Shown here: positions 45,601 to 56,639 of the stretch, one piece after another
How the letters are laid out: the number at the start of each line of letters is the position of its first letter
Position numbering within the stretch: the first letter of the stretch is position 1
DNA from: Hygrophila difformis
Taxonomy: Eukaryota; Streptophyta; Magnoliopsida; Lamiales; Acanthaceae
Direction: 5' to 3'
Assembly: GCA_030278955.1 (NCBI GenBank)
Contig: JAOANR010000004.1
Coordinates: 20,220,976 to 20,284,975 of the forward strand
DNA length: 64,000 nt
Notes under the pieces: generated by a model
What the model saw: the letters and a program-made list of their open reading frames with translations, nothing else
What the model was told of the DNA's origin: nothing
The model's database searches: none
Program-made: the position numbers and the translations under genes

Positions 45601-46345
45601 TAAGGGCTTGTGTACTAGAGTTCAAGGGAAGTTGGGAGAATCATCTACCTTTGATCGAGTTTTCCTACAACAACAGCTACATGCTAGCATCGGCATTGCA
45701 CCCTTCGAGGCACTGTACTGGACGTAAGTGCCGAAGTCCATTGAACTGGAAGAGAACGATAAAACGGTTATAGTGGGACCACAACTTGTTGAGGACATGA
45801 CTCAACAAATCAAGGTCATCCAAGGGAAGATGAGAGCCGCTCAAGACCGGCAAAAGAGTTATGCGGACATGAGACGGAAAGACTTGGAATTTCAAGTCGG
45901 CGATAAAGTCATGCTGAAGGTATCACCAATGAAGGGTGTGTGATGCGCTTCGGCAAACGAGGAAACTGAGTCCACGGTACAATAGGACCATATGAAATCC
46001 TGGAAAGAGTGGGAAATCTCGCATATCGGCTAGCGTTGCCACCACAATTTGCTCGTGTTCACGATGTGTTCCACGTCTCCCAATTGAAGAAGTATGTGCA
46101 CGATCCGACCCATGTGCTCCAACCGGAAGAAATTTGAATTTGAGGATGACTTGAGCTACGAGGATGTTCCGGTGCAAATACTTGACATGAAGGAGAGAGT
46201 AACGAGGAATAAGGACCGTGAGGATGGTCAAGGTCCTTTGGTCTAACCACGAAATGGAGACGGCAACATGGGAATTGGAAGCCGATATGAACAATGTTAC
46301 CCGACCCTCTTCCAAGATGACCCGACCACAGTTATGGGGACATAA
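42621..46345 (+). pseudogene. gag-pol: gag-pol of element A, decayed and lacking the RT core
   Basis: The frame starts [11 protein letters not shown] at 42621 and keeps the gag domain ([11 protein letters not shown]) up to a TGA at 43359-43361. A shifted frame from about 43445 has zinc knuckles ([14 protein letters not shown]) and protease DSGAS. At about 44110 the protease C-terminal side is joined directly to the RT thumb region ([16 protein letters not shown]), so about 1 kb with the RT catalytic FIDD is missing relative to C. After that come RNase H (SDASKEGLG, preceded by a stop), integrase HHCC, DRDNRF and a degraded TDGQTER region, and a chromodomain-like tail, with further stops (for example TAG 44284-44286) and frameshifts. 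The pol stop would be TAA at 46343-46345. C is the closest intact relative here. Confidence 0.88.
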
Positions 46346-46349
46346 CTGT
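46328..46349 (+). other. Conserved stem-loop before PPT, element A
   Basis: ACAGTTATG, loop GGGA, CATAACTGT: a perfect 9-bp stem overlapping the pol stop and located about 15 bp before the outer polypurine tract. Confidence 0.7.
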
Positions 46350-46353
46350 ATTC

Positions 46354-46581
46354 TTAAGGAGGGGAGGATGTAACACCCGAGAAAAACAAATTCAAATTGT
46401 TTTGAACTACGTTATGACTTGATCCCTTCACAGGGTACGTAGGCAGCTTGGAAACTAAATTCTAAGTTCAGTCACAAAATAAGTCTCAAAACAAAAACAT
46501 AACCAAAACCATCCTAACGTTTAACTCGAAGAAACCGAAACACAACTTCGAGGGCGAAGTTGATTCTTAAGGGGGGTAGAC
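46354..46581 (+). other. Double PPT / tail module of element A
   Basis: An outer purine tract (ttaaggaggggagga) is followed at 46369 by TGTAACACCCGAG, which matches the true LTR edge of family C. Then comes the conserved tail (acaaattcaaattgttttga, the CCCTTCACAGGG hairpin, tacgtaggcagctt, and the inverted repeat aacttcgagggcgaagtt). An inner tract aaggggggtaga then leads to TGTAATACCCGGG at 46582, the LTR edge of A. The spacing of the two edges is 213 bp, the same as inside LTR C. Confidence 0.75.
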
Positions 46582-48062
46582 TGTAATACCCGGGAAAATT
46601 GCTAAGAGAAATCGAAACTAATTTAATAGGATTAAATTATCGCACGGAAATGTTAGCGAGCATCAACCCGAACTCGTAATAAATTCTAGATGGAAAATTC
46701 GAACCGTGAATGACCCCGGAAGAAAATCTGATGGGTGTATGTCGAAAATGTAGGAAGGAGTGAAGTCCCGAAGAGAGAGAGAAAGTGACCCGACGTGATC
46801 GCACGATGTCGCCCGGACCGAGGGTCCAAGGCGCTGGGCCGCCCGCTGGGCCACGCGGGAACGCGCCAACTCCGCGTGGGGAGCCTGAACGCGGCAAACA
46901 CGCGATCATGGCGATTTCCTGTGCCAAAATTCGCCTCCCGACTTTGGTAAGTAAATCGGACGAGTGGGGAAGCTTTTACCCGACCTAGGGCTGCTTCCCT
47001 CTACTCTATTCACCATTCAGCAGCCCCCCAACCACCCTCAATCTCTCCCAAAGCCAAACACCTTTCTGACGACCTTTCGGCGACCTACCAACGAGTATTC
47101 CGGCGAAGACGGGACGAGCGGGACGAGCGGGGACAAAGCCGCTGCCGTAAAGTTTCTGTGTAAAAACCGAACGTTTGAAATCTAGAAAAAAAAACAGTTT
47201 CATTGACTTGAATTGATGCCTATTTTTCACCCATTTCTAGATCGATTCAACCCTTGCATTTCTAAACAAAAGTTGTATATAATTGTGTCCTGATTATGTG
47301 TATAAAATTTCATAAATGTTGGAGTTCATTTGATATGTCAAAACCGATAAATTCAGAACCTGTTACAAACCGATTTTTGAATCCGCGCGTAAGCAGTGTG
47401 TTGGTGTGCGATTTTTGAACATATAAAACTCACTATTTCCAAAATCTTAAAACATAAAGTTGTTCATTAAGATGTTATCTACATCCTGTAAAAATTTCGG
47501 ACCAATTGGATTTAAATGAATTTTTAATCGGCGTTGTACGAAACTATGACAGAATGAAACTTTCGGACAGAAATCTTCTCTCGTAAAGAACTCGAAATTC
47601 GACTTACTTCGAAACCTTATTTCTAGAAACCTTAAAAACATGAAAGTTGTTTGTATGGGTGTCCTTGAGCTACTGTGTAAATTTCAGAATTTTTGGTTAA
47701 AAGATGAATTTTTTAATTTAAAAAGGCATAAACTGTGACGAACTGGATTTTTTTCGAACTTGCGAAAACTCGAATTATGAAAAGCGATATCGAATCCTTT
47801 GTATACGACGAAACATAAACTTTCGAAAAATCCCGTTCATTAGGCTGAGCCGATCTTCATGCTATTATTTTTATTTTTTTTGAGACTGCCTCGTTAGTGG
47901 TCTCCCTGCTATCTGAGATTGCCTCGTTAGTGATCTCGCGCGCTGTATTTATTTGGACTGCCCTCGTTAGTGGTCCTACGAACTGAGATTGCCTCGTTAG
48001 TGATCTCCCCGGTATGGTGTCCTCTTCTTAGTTTGCGGGATAAAAATATAAAAGACGTGTGT
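46582..48062 (+). repeat. 3' LTR of element A, cut by the gap
   Basis: Homologous to 202-2719 but with a deletion of about 450 bp at about 47146 and many single-base indels between 46700 and 47160. It retains the region that the 5' LTR of A lost. The minisatellite is at 47880-48010. The last roughly 700 bp of the LTR would lie in the gap. Confidence 0.85.
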
Positions 48063-48562
48063 NNNNNNNNNNNNNNNNNNNNNNNNNNNNNNNNNNNNNN
48101 NNNNNNNNNNNNNNNNNNNNNNNNNNNNNNNNNNNNNNNNNNNNNNNNNNNNNNNNNNNNNNNNNNNNNNNNNNNNNNNNNNNNNNNNNNNNNNNNNNNN
48201 NNNNNNNNNNNNNNNNNNNNNNNNNNNNNNNNNNNNNNNNNNNNNNNNNNNNNNNNNNNNNNNNNNNNNNNNNNNNNNNNNNNNNNNNNNNNNNNNNNNN
48301 NNNNNNNNNNNNNNNNNNNNNNNNNNNNNNNNNNNNNNNNNNNNNNNNNNNNNNNNNNNNNNNNNNNNNNNNNNNNNNNNNNNNNNNNNNNNNNNNNNNN
48401 NNNNNNNNNNNNNNNNNNNNNNNNNNNNNNNNNNNNNNNNNNNNNNNNNNNNNNNNNNNNNNNNNNNNNNNNNNNNNNNNNNNNNNNNNNNNNNNNNNNN
48501 NNNNNNNNNNNNNNNNNNNNNNNNNNNNNNNNNNNNNNNNNNNNNNNNNNNNNNNNNNNNNN
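48063..48562. other. Assembly gap, 500 N
   Basis: Exactly 500 N, so probably a placeholder length. The sequence expected here is the end of A's 3' LTR, perhaps the rest of LTR D and element E, and the first 500 bp or so of the B LTR. The true gap is therefore likely larger than 500 bp. Open frames spanning it are meaningless. Confidence 0.97.
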
Positions 48563-50869
48563 GATTTCGGTTGCTCACCTTGCGACTCAAGACATCCTAG
48601 GGCTGCTTTGGACGTCCTTTAGGTCCATTACATCTATAAATAAACATCCTAATCAGCCCCCCCCAAACACTGTTTTCAAAAACCCTACGGAAATCTCTAT
48701 ACGTATCAAACCCTAATCCGGGAGTCGTCGGAGGCACGAAGGCAAGAAAGAGAGACTGAGTTGGACGAAAAATCCAAGACTTCCCGTCGTCGTGTAAGAT
48801 CTTGTCCATTCTTTTCCATTCAAGATTCGAAACGAATCCTAATTAAACCTCTTTTCGATTCTAAACCCCAATCGGAAACGCGTTGTTTAAGGAAAAACGA
48901 AGGATCTCGGAGGGAGAACGAAGGACACTGGAAGCCACGCCTCCGAATCGGACGAGCCGGAACGACCATAAATCTGTAAGTTAATGCTTACATGGTTTTT
49001 GGGAGATTTAAATACTTTGATCTAAAGATTAAAAACCAAGACGTTAAAAAATCTGTTCTGTCAACATGAAAATCTTTAACGCGCATAGCATTTTTGCACG
49101 AATTTTTAGGACCTTTGAAAAATTGTTCAAACGATGAAAACTTAAAACACAAAAATGTTCTAAGGACATAGATCTATCTCCTGCAAAAAATTTCATAATT
49201 TGTTCATCGTGCATTTTGATATCCAAAAAAAAAAAAAAATGACCACGAAACAGACCTGCCTACCTTCGATTTAGATCTGAAACGGTGATAGATTCTTATG
49301 TCCGAAAACTTGAGGTTGATTTTTACCTTAGATCTAGACCGATTTCAGGATTGGTGCTAAACATATGAGAGTTGTAGATCTATACGTTAAGAAACACCTC
49401 CGTAAATTTTTGGAATTTTTCGTTGAGGTTTGATATCGGAATTCGACTCAAACCACACTGTTTCTAAATTTAGATCTTGAAGATCTTGACAGATTCTTGG
49501 TTCCGATCTTGTAGGCGCATTTTTGACAATAGATATAGGATGAGTTTAGATCTTTTGTTGAACATGAAACTTGTAGATATATGTCTTAAGCATTACCCTG
49601 TAAAACGTTCATCAATTTTGGAGGAGTTGGGGTTTGCTAGGTAGATCTCGAAATTTAGGAACTGCTGTCGTAAAGATTCGGACAGATTTGTAACCTTGAT
49701 AGAAATCTACATTTTTGCCTTATTTCCATAACCCGGAGCCGAAAAGTTAGAAAACACAAAACTTGTTCATCTCTGTGTTTTCAAGTCACCGTCAAATTTC
49801 AGAATATTTCGACTAATACCGATTTTTAATTAATTTTGGAGTAAACAGATGGTTTTGACCAAGTCAATAAATCTTGAAAATTCTTTTTTTTGGTTGAAAA
49901 CGATTTTAAATGATATCGGAGCGGATAGCGTCCTGAAATAGTATATTTTGAGAAACTTACTAAATTGGAAATTGGTCTTTCTAAACAAAGAGAAGATTAA
50001 AACATTGGGGTTTATTACTAAGAGGATACTGTCAATTTTGTCCACGGCTTGGGACATAAGAGCCCAAGTGTATGGCTAGTGGACATAAGAGCCCTAGCGA
50101 CATATTGATTGTATGGTCAGCGTAATGAACCTATTAAAAGATTGACCATGATACTCGTGGACATAAGAGCCCGAGCGTAAAGGCTGGCGGGACATAAGAG
50201 CCCTAGCGGTGGTGATCTGTGAAAGAAACGAAGCAAGACATTTGTTTAAATTAAATTGCGGTTAAATTGTGCTTTTAAATTTATGTCAATTTATTTAATT
50301 ACTTTGCAAGCTATATTTATGATCTTATGAAATCCCTGTCTTTTAAATTATGCAATTAAATATTATTAGATAAATAAATTAAATTATGGGGTGTTATGCA
50401 CATGTTTTCTTTAAATTTAATTAAAGGCTTTGAAACCCCATAATCATCTATATGTTAACTTACTCAGCAAGTTTTTGCTGACCAAACCATTATTGTTTCC
50501 CCCTTTTTCTTTCAGAGCTGAAGAATATGCATCATCATATGCATTCATGGGAAATTTTGGGGAAATACTTTATTTTTAAATTTTGCATTAGACTAGAAAT
50601 TGCATGAACGAGCCATGTTTAACCCGTATTCTGGCCGTGTTGGCTATATTTAAATCCGCTGCGGATTATATATGTAAATAATATTTTCCGCTACAACTGT
50701 AATGATATTATTTTTAAGTTATATATGAATGGGCTGTTTGAATGTTTTAAATTCTGAAAAACCATAGCCTTGCATCTCTTTAGCAAGCTCGGAGAAACCG
50801 TGTCTTGCTAGGGAGGTGTGTGTGGCGGTGAGTCTCCGACCTGGGTGACCAAAAACCGGGGGTGTTACA
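48563..50869 (+). repeat. LTR of B array, copy 1 (5' part in gap)
   Basis: Homologous to 53606-55833, ending in GGGGGTGTTACA. It has many extra single bases and small insertions relative to copies 2-4 (for example ggtgtgtgtggcgg at about 50815). TATAAATA is at 48635-48642, the donor hairpin GTAAGTTAATGCTTAC at 48976-48991 and the minisatellite at 50045-50215. Confidence 0.88.
50045..50215 (+). repeat. Minisatellite in B LTR copy 1
   Basis: About four imperfect units of ggacataagagccctagcg type; equivalent arrays are at 55018-55190 and 59948-60115. Confidence 0.8.
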
Positions 50870-50872
50870 AGT

Positions 50873-50884
50873 TGGTATCAGAGC
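50873..50884 (+). other. Primer-binding site (tRNA-iMet), B1
   Basis: TGGTATCAGAGC three bases after the LTR end. Confidence 0.9.
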
Positions 50885-51683
50885 CCGGACTATTTTTAAA
50901 CTATTATTATTATTATTATTTTTAACTACTATTAATTTTAAAGCATTAGTATTTATATTATAATTATAGAAGCCCAAAATTATTATTTTTAAAATGTCCT
51001 AACCCAAAATATAATTAGCCCCAATATTTTTGAGCCAAAATGTTAATTATTTTTGACCCAAATATAGAGGTCCAACAATTTTAACTAATATTTTAAATTT
51101 TTTTTTAAAGCATTAGTTCCATGGAATAAATTTTTTATTTTAAACCCATGGAAATTAGAAAAATTATATATATATATATATATAGTGCATTTATTTTTTG
51201 GGGGGATTATCATGTGCATGTGCATATTGCATTTTCTATACCTTAGATAACCTAGAAGCGAAGTTGTTCTAACTTAGATCTCTTGCTACACCTAGATAAC
51301 TTTGACGCTTGACATCAAATTAGGAACGCTAACTAGAGACTGATCTTGCCTTAGTTCTAGATCGCGATCATCTAAGCGCACGCTAAGCATAACAAATCTC
51401 GACCTTAGTCATTCCTATCCTTGTCGAATTAGAAAATTCCTTATGTGGAAAAATAAAAATCAAGTTTTATTAAAACACTCTTTATACCAAAATCTTGTTT
51501 GGTTTCCCCAAACAAACAAATCCGAAATTTCGAACTTCGAAATTTGAAACTCACGATGCTCTAAACGTGGCCTTAATGGAGTGCGCGTTTAACACTTGAT
51601 CTCATATGCGATTTAGCAAATTTCTTGTTCAAGCGATCTATCTAAACTCTAATAAACTAATCTATATACGTTAATAACAGAAA
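50885..51683 (+). other. 5' leader of B1
   Basis: Non-coding leader with ATT repeats (about 50900), an (AT)n microsatellite at about 51165-51183 and a region homologous to the C leader (gggggatyatcatgtgc, then gcatattgcattttctatac). Where C has the ATG of its short ORF, B has ATAAC, so the upstream ORF is absent. Confidence 0.75.
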
Positions 51684-52783
51684 ATGACACCTAGGAGAAA
51701 CCCAAGGAAGGTAAGTTCAAACGGCACTGACGCTAACCTCCCCAACCGTGGCCAATAACAATGAGACCCCCCTCAAAACCTAGGAGAACGAGTACCTCCT
51801 GCACCCAACAACATGGAAGAACGCTTAAGGACTGTGGAGGAAGTCCTTGTAGCATTAGGAAATGTCGAGGTGCATAGGGCACAAACAGTACCTCCGCCAG
51901 TAGCCCGAGTCAACTACTTGGCATTAGTGAACCCCTACAACCCACCTCATTATGACGGCCCAAGAGGATCCTGCGAAGTTGAAAGGTTGGATTCCGTACC
52001 TTTGATAAGCTCTTGAACGCTATCAAGTGCCCTGACGAGGAGAAGATACACGTAGTGACCTACTACCTAGGAGGCGAAGCCGAATGAGTGGTGGCAAAAT
52101 CTCCAAGCGAATTCAGAGGAAGAAGAAGAAGCCTACACCTGGGAAGAACTTATAGGAAGCTTTGAGGGAAAGATTCTACCCACCGAAGCACCAAGACTGC
52201 GAAGTACGAGGAAATTCATCAACTTAAAGCAAGGGGCACAAACGGTGCAAAGCATACTAGAGCAAATTCAATGAGCTAGTTCGATTTGCTACGAGGCTAG
52301 TACCAACCGACTCTGACAAGGTTCAGAAATTCGAGATGGGTTTGAACCTTAGTATCCGGGAGATACTTGAGTAGGACAATTCACGAAACCTGCAGACGAT
52401 ATATGACCGTGTTTAGCAATTGCTCGAATCCAGCAATTGAAGCGTAATGAACTTGGTGAGTCGAGCAAGGACTTGCAAGGACTTGAGAAGAAGGATCGGA
52501 AAGACAACAATAACAACTCTAGGAAAGGCGATGGATCTCGAGGGGGAGAAAATAAAGGTCTCAACAATGGAGCAGATGACAACCGTGGTGCGTTTATACC
52601 ACGCTGCCCACGATGCAACAATACACATCTGGTGCGCCAATGCCCGAAGCCTGGAACCTGCAAATAGGTGCGGCAAGCTTGGTCACAAGGCTAGGGGATG
52701 ATCGAACGCCGGAGGAGGCGATCGAAAAGAGGATAGATTTGGAGAACCATCAGCAAGGAGAGAGGGACGAGGAACAAGACTAA
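51684..52783 (+). pseudogene. gag: gag of B1, disrupted by many small indels
   Basis: Aligned with B2, this gag has many one- or two-base insertions (for example ccccaaccgtgg near 51740 and acccccctc near 51770), so no long frame remains. Retained pieces include NMEERLRTVEEVLVALGN, PRCNNTHLVRQC and CRTPEEA equivalents. Either it is an old decayed copy or these are consensus errors next to the gap. The second is plausible because the flanking LTR copy 1 shows the same pattern. Confidence 0.82.
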
Positions 52784-52814
52784 AACCCGAACCCTCTTGA
52801 GAATAACGTATAGG

Positions 52815-52834
52815 CAGTTATGGGGACATAACTG
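52815..52834 (+). other. Conserved stem-loop before PPT, B1
   Basis: CAGTTATG, loop GGGA, CATAACTG, followed by the outer tract taagggggagagga. Confidence 0.7.
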
Positions 52835-52839
52835 AAGTC

Positions 52840-53108
52840 CTAAGGGGGAGAGGATGTGATACCCCGCAATAATTTACTTTTGGAGTTCGACTCGATACGG
52901 TGTATCCTAAATCATAAATAAACAAATTCAAATTTTTTTTGAACTACGTTATGGCTTGATCCCCTTCACAGGGTACGTAGGCAGCTTAGAAGTTTTAATT
53001 CTAAGTTCAGTCACAAAATAATAAAACAACAAAAATGGATTCATCCTTAACACGAGAAAAGCCGAAACACAACTTCGAGGACGAAGTTGATTCTTAAGGA
53101 GGGTAGAC
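52840..53108 (+). other. Double PPT / tail module of B1
   Basis: The outer tract leads to TGTGATACCCCGC at 52855. The inner tract ttaaggagggtaga leads to TGTAATACCCGAG at 53109. The spacing is 254 bp. Within the array either edge satisfies the repeat, so the true LTR start of B cannot be fixed from this window. Confidence 0.7.
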
Positions 53109-53678
53109 TGTAATACCCGAGAATTTTTCAACATAAAATAAAATAAATAAATAAAATAAATAAATATAATAAATAAATAGACTTGATAAATAGATAAAGA
53201 ATCATAAGAGATGAGAAATAGATTTTAAATTAAAAAGGAATCAAATTTTCGAGAAACCCGGGGAGCCGAAGAAAATTTAATTAAATAAATGGTTACACGA
53301 GAACCCAACACCGATGGGACTCAATAACTCGAGTCCAAATGTAAATTTACATCCGAATAAAATTAAGATAGGAAATCGGAGAGCCCGAAAATATCCCGGA
53401 AATCCGAATCCGAGAACATAGAGGGATAGAAGCTCCGAAAGAGATGAGGAAATGCCCGACGGATCGCACGACCCGCCCGGCCGAAGTCCAAGGCGTGGGC
53501 CGCGCGGTGGCCGCACGGTTTTTGGCTAAACGGCGCGCCAAGGCCCGCAGCCATCGGACAGATTCGCCCGTTGCGAGATTTACTCGCCCGAATCCGGATT
53601 TTTTGACTTCGGTTGCTCACCTTGCGACTCAAGACATCCTAGGGCTGCCTTTTGGACGTCCTTTAGGTCCTTTATATC

Positions 53679-53686
53679 TATAAATA
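53679..53686 (+). promoter_or_regulatory. Probable TATA box of B LTR copy 2
   Basis: TATAAATA in a conserved ctttatatctataaataaac context, also at 48635, 58614 and 63556. Transcription would start about 30 bp downstream, giving a U3 of about 600 bp and a very long R-U5 of about 2.1 kb. Confidence 0.6.
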
Positions 53687-54002
53687 AACATCCTAATCAG
53701 CCCCAAACACTTTTCTAAAACCCTACGGAAATCGCTATACGTACCAAACCCTAATCCGGAGTCGTCGGAGGCACGAAGGCAAGAACGGAGACTGAGTTGG
53801 ACGAAAATCCAAGACTCCCGTCGTCGTGGTAAGATCTTGTCCATTCTTTTCCATCCAAGATTCGAAAACGAATCCTAATTAAACCTCTTTTCGAGTCTAA
53901 ACCCCAATCCGGACGCGTTGAGGAAAAACGAAGGATCTCGGAGGGAGAACGAAGGACTGGAAGCCACGCCTCCGAATCGACGAGCCGAACGACCATAAAT
54001 CT

Positions 54003-55487
54003 GTAAGTTTAATGCTTACAATGGTTTGGGAAGATTTAAAATACTTTCGATCTAAAGATTTAACCAAGGATTTAAAAATCTGTCAACATGAAATCTTTAA
54101 CCGGCGTAGCGTTTTTGCACGAATTTTTGGACCTTTAAAATTGTTCAAACGAGGAAACGTGAAACACAAAAAACATTCTTAAAAACATAGATCTATCTCC
54201 TGTAAAAATTTCATAATTTTTCATCGTATTTTGATATCCGAAAATGACCACGAACAGACATGCCTTGATTTAGATCTTGAAACGGTGATAGATTCTTAGT
54301 CCGAACTTGAGGTTGATTTTTACCTTAGATCTAGACCGATTCAGGATGGGTGCTAAACATATGAGTTGTATATCTATACGTTAAGAACACCTCCGTAAAT
54401 TTTTGGAATTTTTCATTGAGGTTTGATATCGGAATTCGACTCCAAACCACACTGTTCTAAATTTAGATCTTGAGATCTTGACAGATTCTTGGTCCGATCT
54501 TGTAGGCGTTTTTGACAATAGATATAGGATGATTTGATCTTTTGTTGAACATGAAACTTGTAGATATATGTCTTAAGAATTCCCCTGTAAACTTTCATCA
54601 ATTTTTGGAGTTGGTTTGCTATCGTAGATCTCGAAATTTAGGAACTGCTGTCGTAAAGATTCGGACAGATTTGCAACTTGATAGAAATCTACATTTTTGG
54701 CTTATTTCCTTAACCCGGACCGAAAAAGTTAAAACACAAAACTTGTTCATCTCTGTGTTTTCATTTCACCGGTCAATTTTCAGAATATTTTGACTTAATA
54801 CCGATTTTTAATTAATTTTGGAGTAAACAGTGGTTTTGACCAAGTCAAATCTTGAAAATCTTGTTGAAAAGGATTTTAAATGATACCGGAGCGGATAGCG
54901 TCCTGAAATAGTATATTTTGAGAACTTACTAAATTTGGGAAATTGGTCTTTCTAAACCAAAGTGAAGATTAAAACATTGGGGTTTTATGACTAAGCAGGA
55001 TACTGTCAATTTTGTCCACGGCTTTGGGACATAAGAGCCCAAGTGTATGGCTAGTGGACATAAGAGCCCTAGCGACATATTGATTGTACGGTCAGCGGAC
55101 GTAATGAACCTATTAAAAGATTGATCATGATACTCGTGGACATAAGAGCCCGAGCGTAAGGCTGGCGGACATAAGAGCCCTAGCGGTGGTGATCTGTGAA
55201 AGAAACGAAGCAAGACATTTGTTTAAATTAAATTGCGGTTAAATTGTGCTTTTAAATTTATGTCAATTTATTTAATTACTTTGCAAGCTATATTTATGAT
55301 CTTATGAAATCCCTGTCTTTTAAATTATGCAATTAAATTATTAGATAAATAAATTAAATTATGGGGTGTTATGCACATGTTTTCTTTAAATTTAATTAAA
55401 GGCTTTGAAACCCCATAATCATCTATATGTTAACTTACTCAGCAAGTTTTTGCTGACCAAACCATATTGTTTCCCCTTTTCTTTCAG
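54003..55487 (+). other. Predicted intron inside LTR B copy 2
   Basis: The donor CT|GTAAGTTTAATGCTTAC and the acceptor tttctttcag|AG are both conserved in most or all families of the window, about 1.5 kb apart. The prediction rests on motifs only. Confidence 0.4.
55018..55190 (+). repeat. Minisatellite in B LTR copy 2
   Basis: Imperfect ggacataagagccctagcg units. Confidence 0.8.
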
Positions 55488-55836
55488 AGCTGAAGAATAT
55501 GCATCATCATATGCATTCATGGGAATTTTGGGGAAATACTTTATTTTTAAATTTTGCATTAGACTAGAAATTGCATGAACGAGCCTGTTTAACCCGTATT
55601 CTGGCCGTGTTGGCTATATTTAAATTCCGCTGCATTATATATGTAAATAATATTTTCCGTTACAACTGTAATGATATTATTTTTAAGATATATATGAATG
55701 GGCTGTTTGAATGTTTTAAATTCTGAAAAACCATAGCCTTGCATCCCTTTAGCAAGCTCGGAGAAACCGTGTCTTGCTAGGGAGGTGTGGCGGTAACACC
55801 CCGACCTGGGTGACCAAAAACCGGGTTGTTACAAGT

Positions 55837-55848
55837 TGGTATCAGAGC
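55837..55848 (+). other. Primer-binding site (tRNA-iMet), B2
   Basis: TGGTATCAGAGC three bases after the LTR end. Confidence 0.9.
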
Positions 55849-56639
55849 CCGGACTATTTTTAAACTAGTATTATTATTATTATTTTGAAACTACTATTAA
55901 TTTTAAACCATTAGTATTTATATTATAATTATAGAAGTCCAAATTATTATTTTTAAAATGTCCTAACCCAAATTATTTTTAGCCCAATTATTTTTGAGCC
56001 AAAATGTTAATTATTTTTGACCCAATATAGAGGTCCAACAATTTTAACTAATATTTTAAATTTTTTTTAAAGCATTAGTTCCATGGAATAAATTTTTATT
56101 TTAAACCCCATGGAAATTAGAAAATTATATATATATATATAGTTCATTTATTTTTTGGGGGATCATCATGTGCATGTGCATATTGCATTTTCTATACCTT
56201 AGATAACCTAGAAGCAAAGTTGTTCTAACTTAGATCTCTTGCTACACCTAGATAACTTAGACGCTTGACATCAAATTAGGAACGCTAACTAGAGACTGAT
56301 CTTGCCTTAGTTCTAGATCGCGATCATCTAAGCGCACGCCTAAGCATAACAAATCTCGACCTTAGCCATTCCTATCCTTGTACGAATTAGAAAATTTCCT
56401 TATGTGGAAAAATAAAAATCAAGTTTTTATTAAAACACTCTTTATTCCTAAAATCTTGTTTGGTTTCCCAAACAACAAATCCAAAAATTCGAAATTCGAA
56501 ATTTGAAACTCACGATGCTCTAAACGTGGCCTTATGGGCGCGCATTTAACACTTGATCTCATATGCGATTTAGCAAATTTCTTGTTCAAGCGATCTATCT
56601 AAACTCTAATAAACTAATCTATATACGTTATAACAGAAA
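55849..56639 (+). other. 5' leader of B2
   Basis: About 790 bp, non-coding, with ATT repeats near 55870 and an (AT)n run near 56126-56140. It ends ttataacagaaa before the gag ATG. Confidence 0.75.

Larger units (their letters stand above)
39103..48062 (+). mobile_element. Element A, Ty3/gypsy with an extra upstream ORF
   Basis: The element has 5' LTR 39103-41281, PBS 41285, an extra ORF 41654-42181, broken gag-pol 42621-46345, hairpin, two PPT-like tracts and a 3' LTR from 46582 that runs into the N gap. It sits inside LTR D in the same orientation; gataa (39098-39102) is the presumed target-site copy. Both LTRs carry independent internal deletions, and pol lacks the RT core, so it is not autonomous. 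Confidence 0.88.
53109..55833 (+). repeat. Shared LTR of B array, copy 2
   Basis: About 2725 bp from the inner edge (2979 from the outer). (A)AATAAATAAAT-type simple repeat at about 53130-53182; TATAAATA at 53679-53686; donor-like GTGGTAAGATC near 53827 and GTAAGTTTAATGCTTAC at 54003-54019; minisatellite at 55018-55190; acceptor-like ttttctttcag ending at 55487. It ends GGGTTGTTACA before a PBS, so it serves as 3' LTR of B1 and 5' LTR of B2. Confidence 0.9.

Noticed and set aside
47970..48716. Long open frames across the N gap
   Set aside because: Unknown bases cannot contain stops, so the frames are artefacts.
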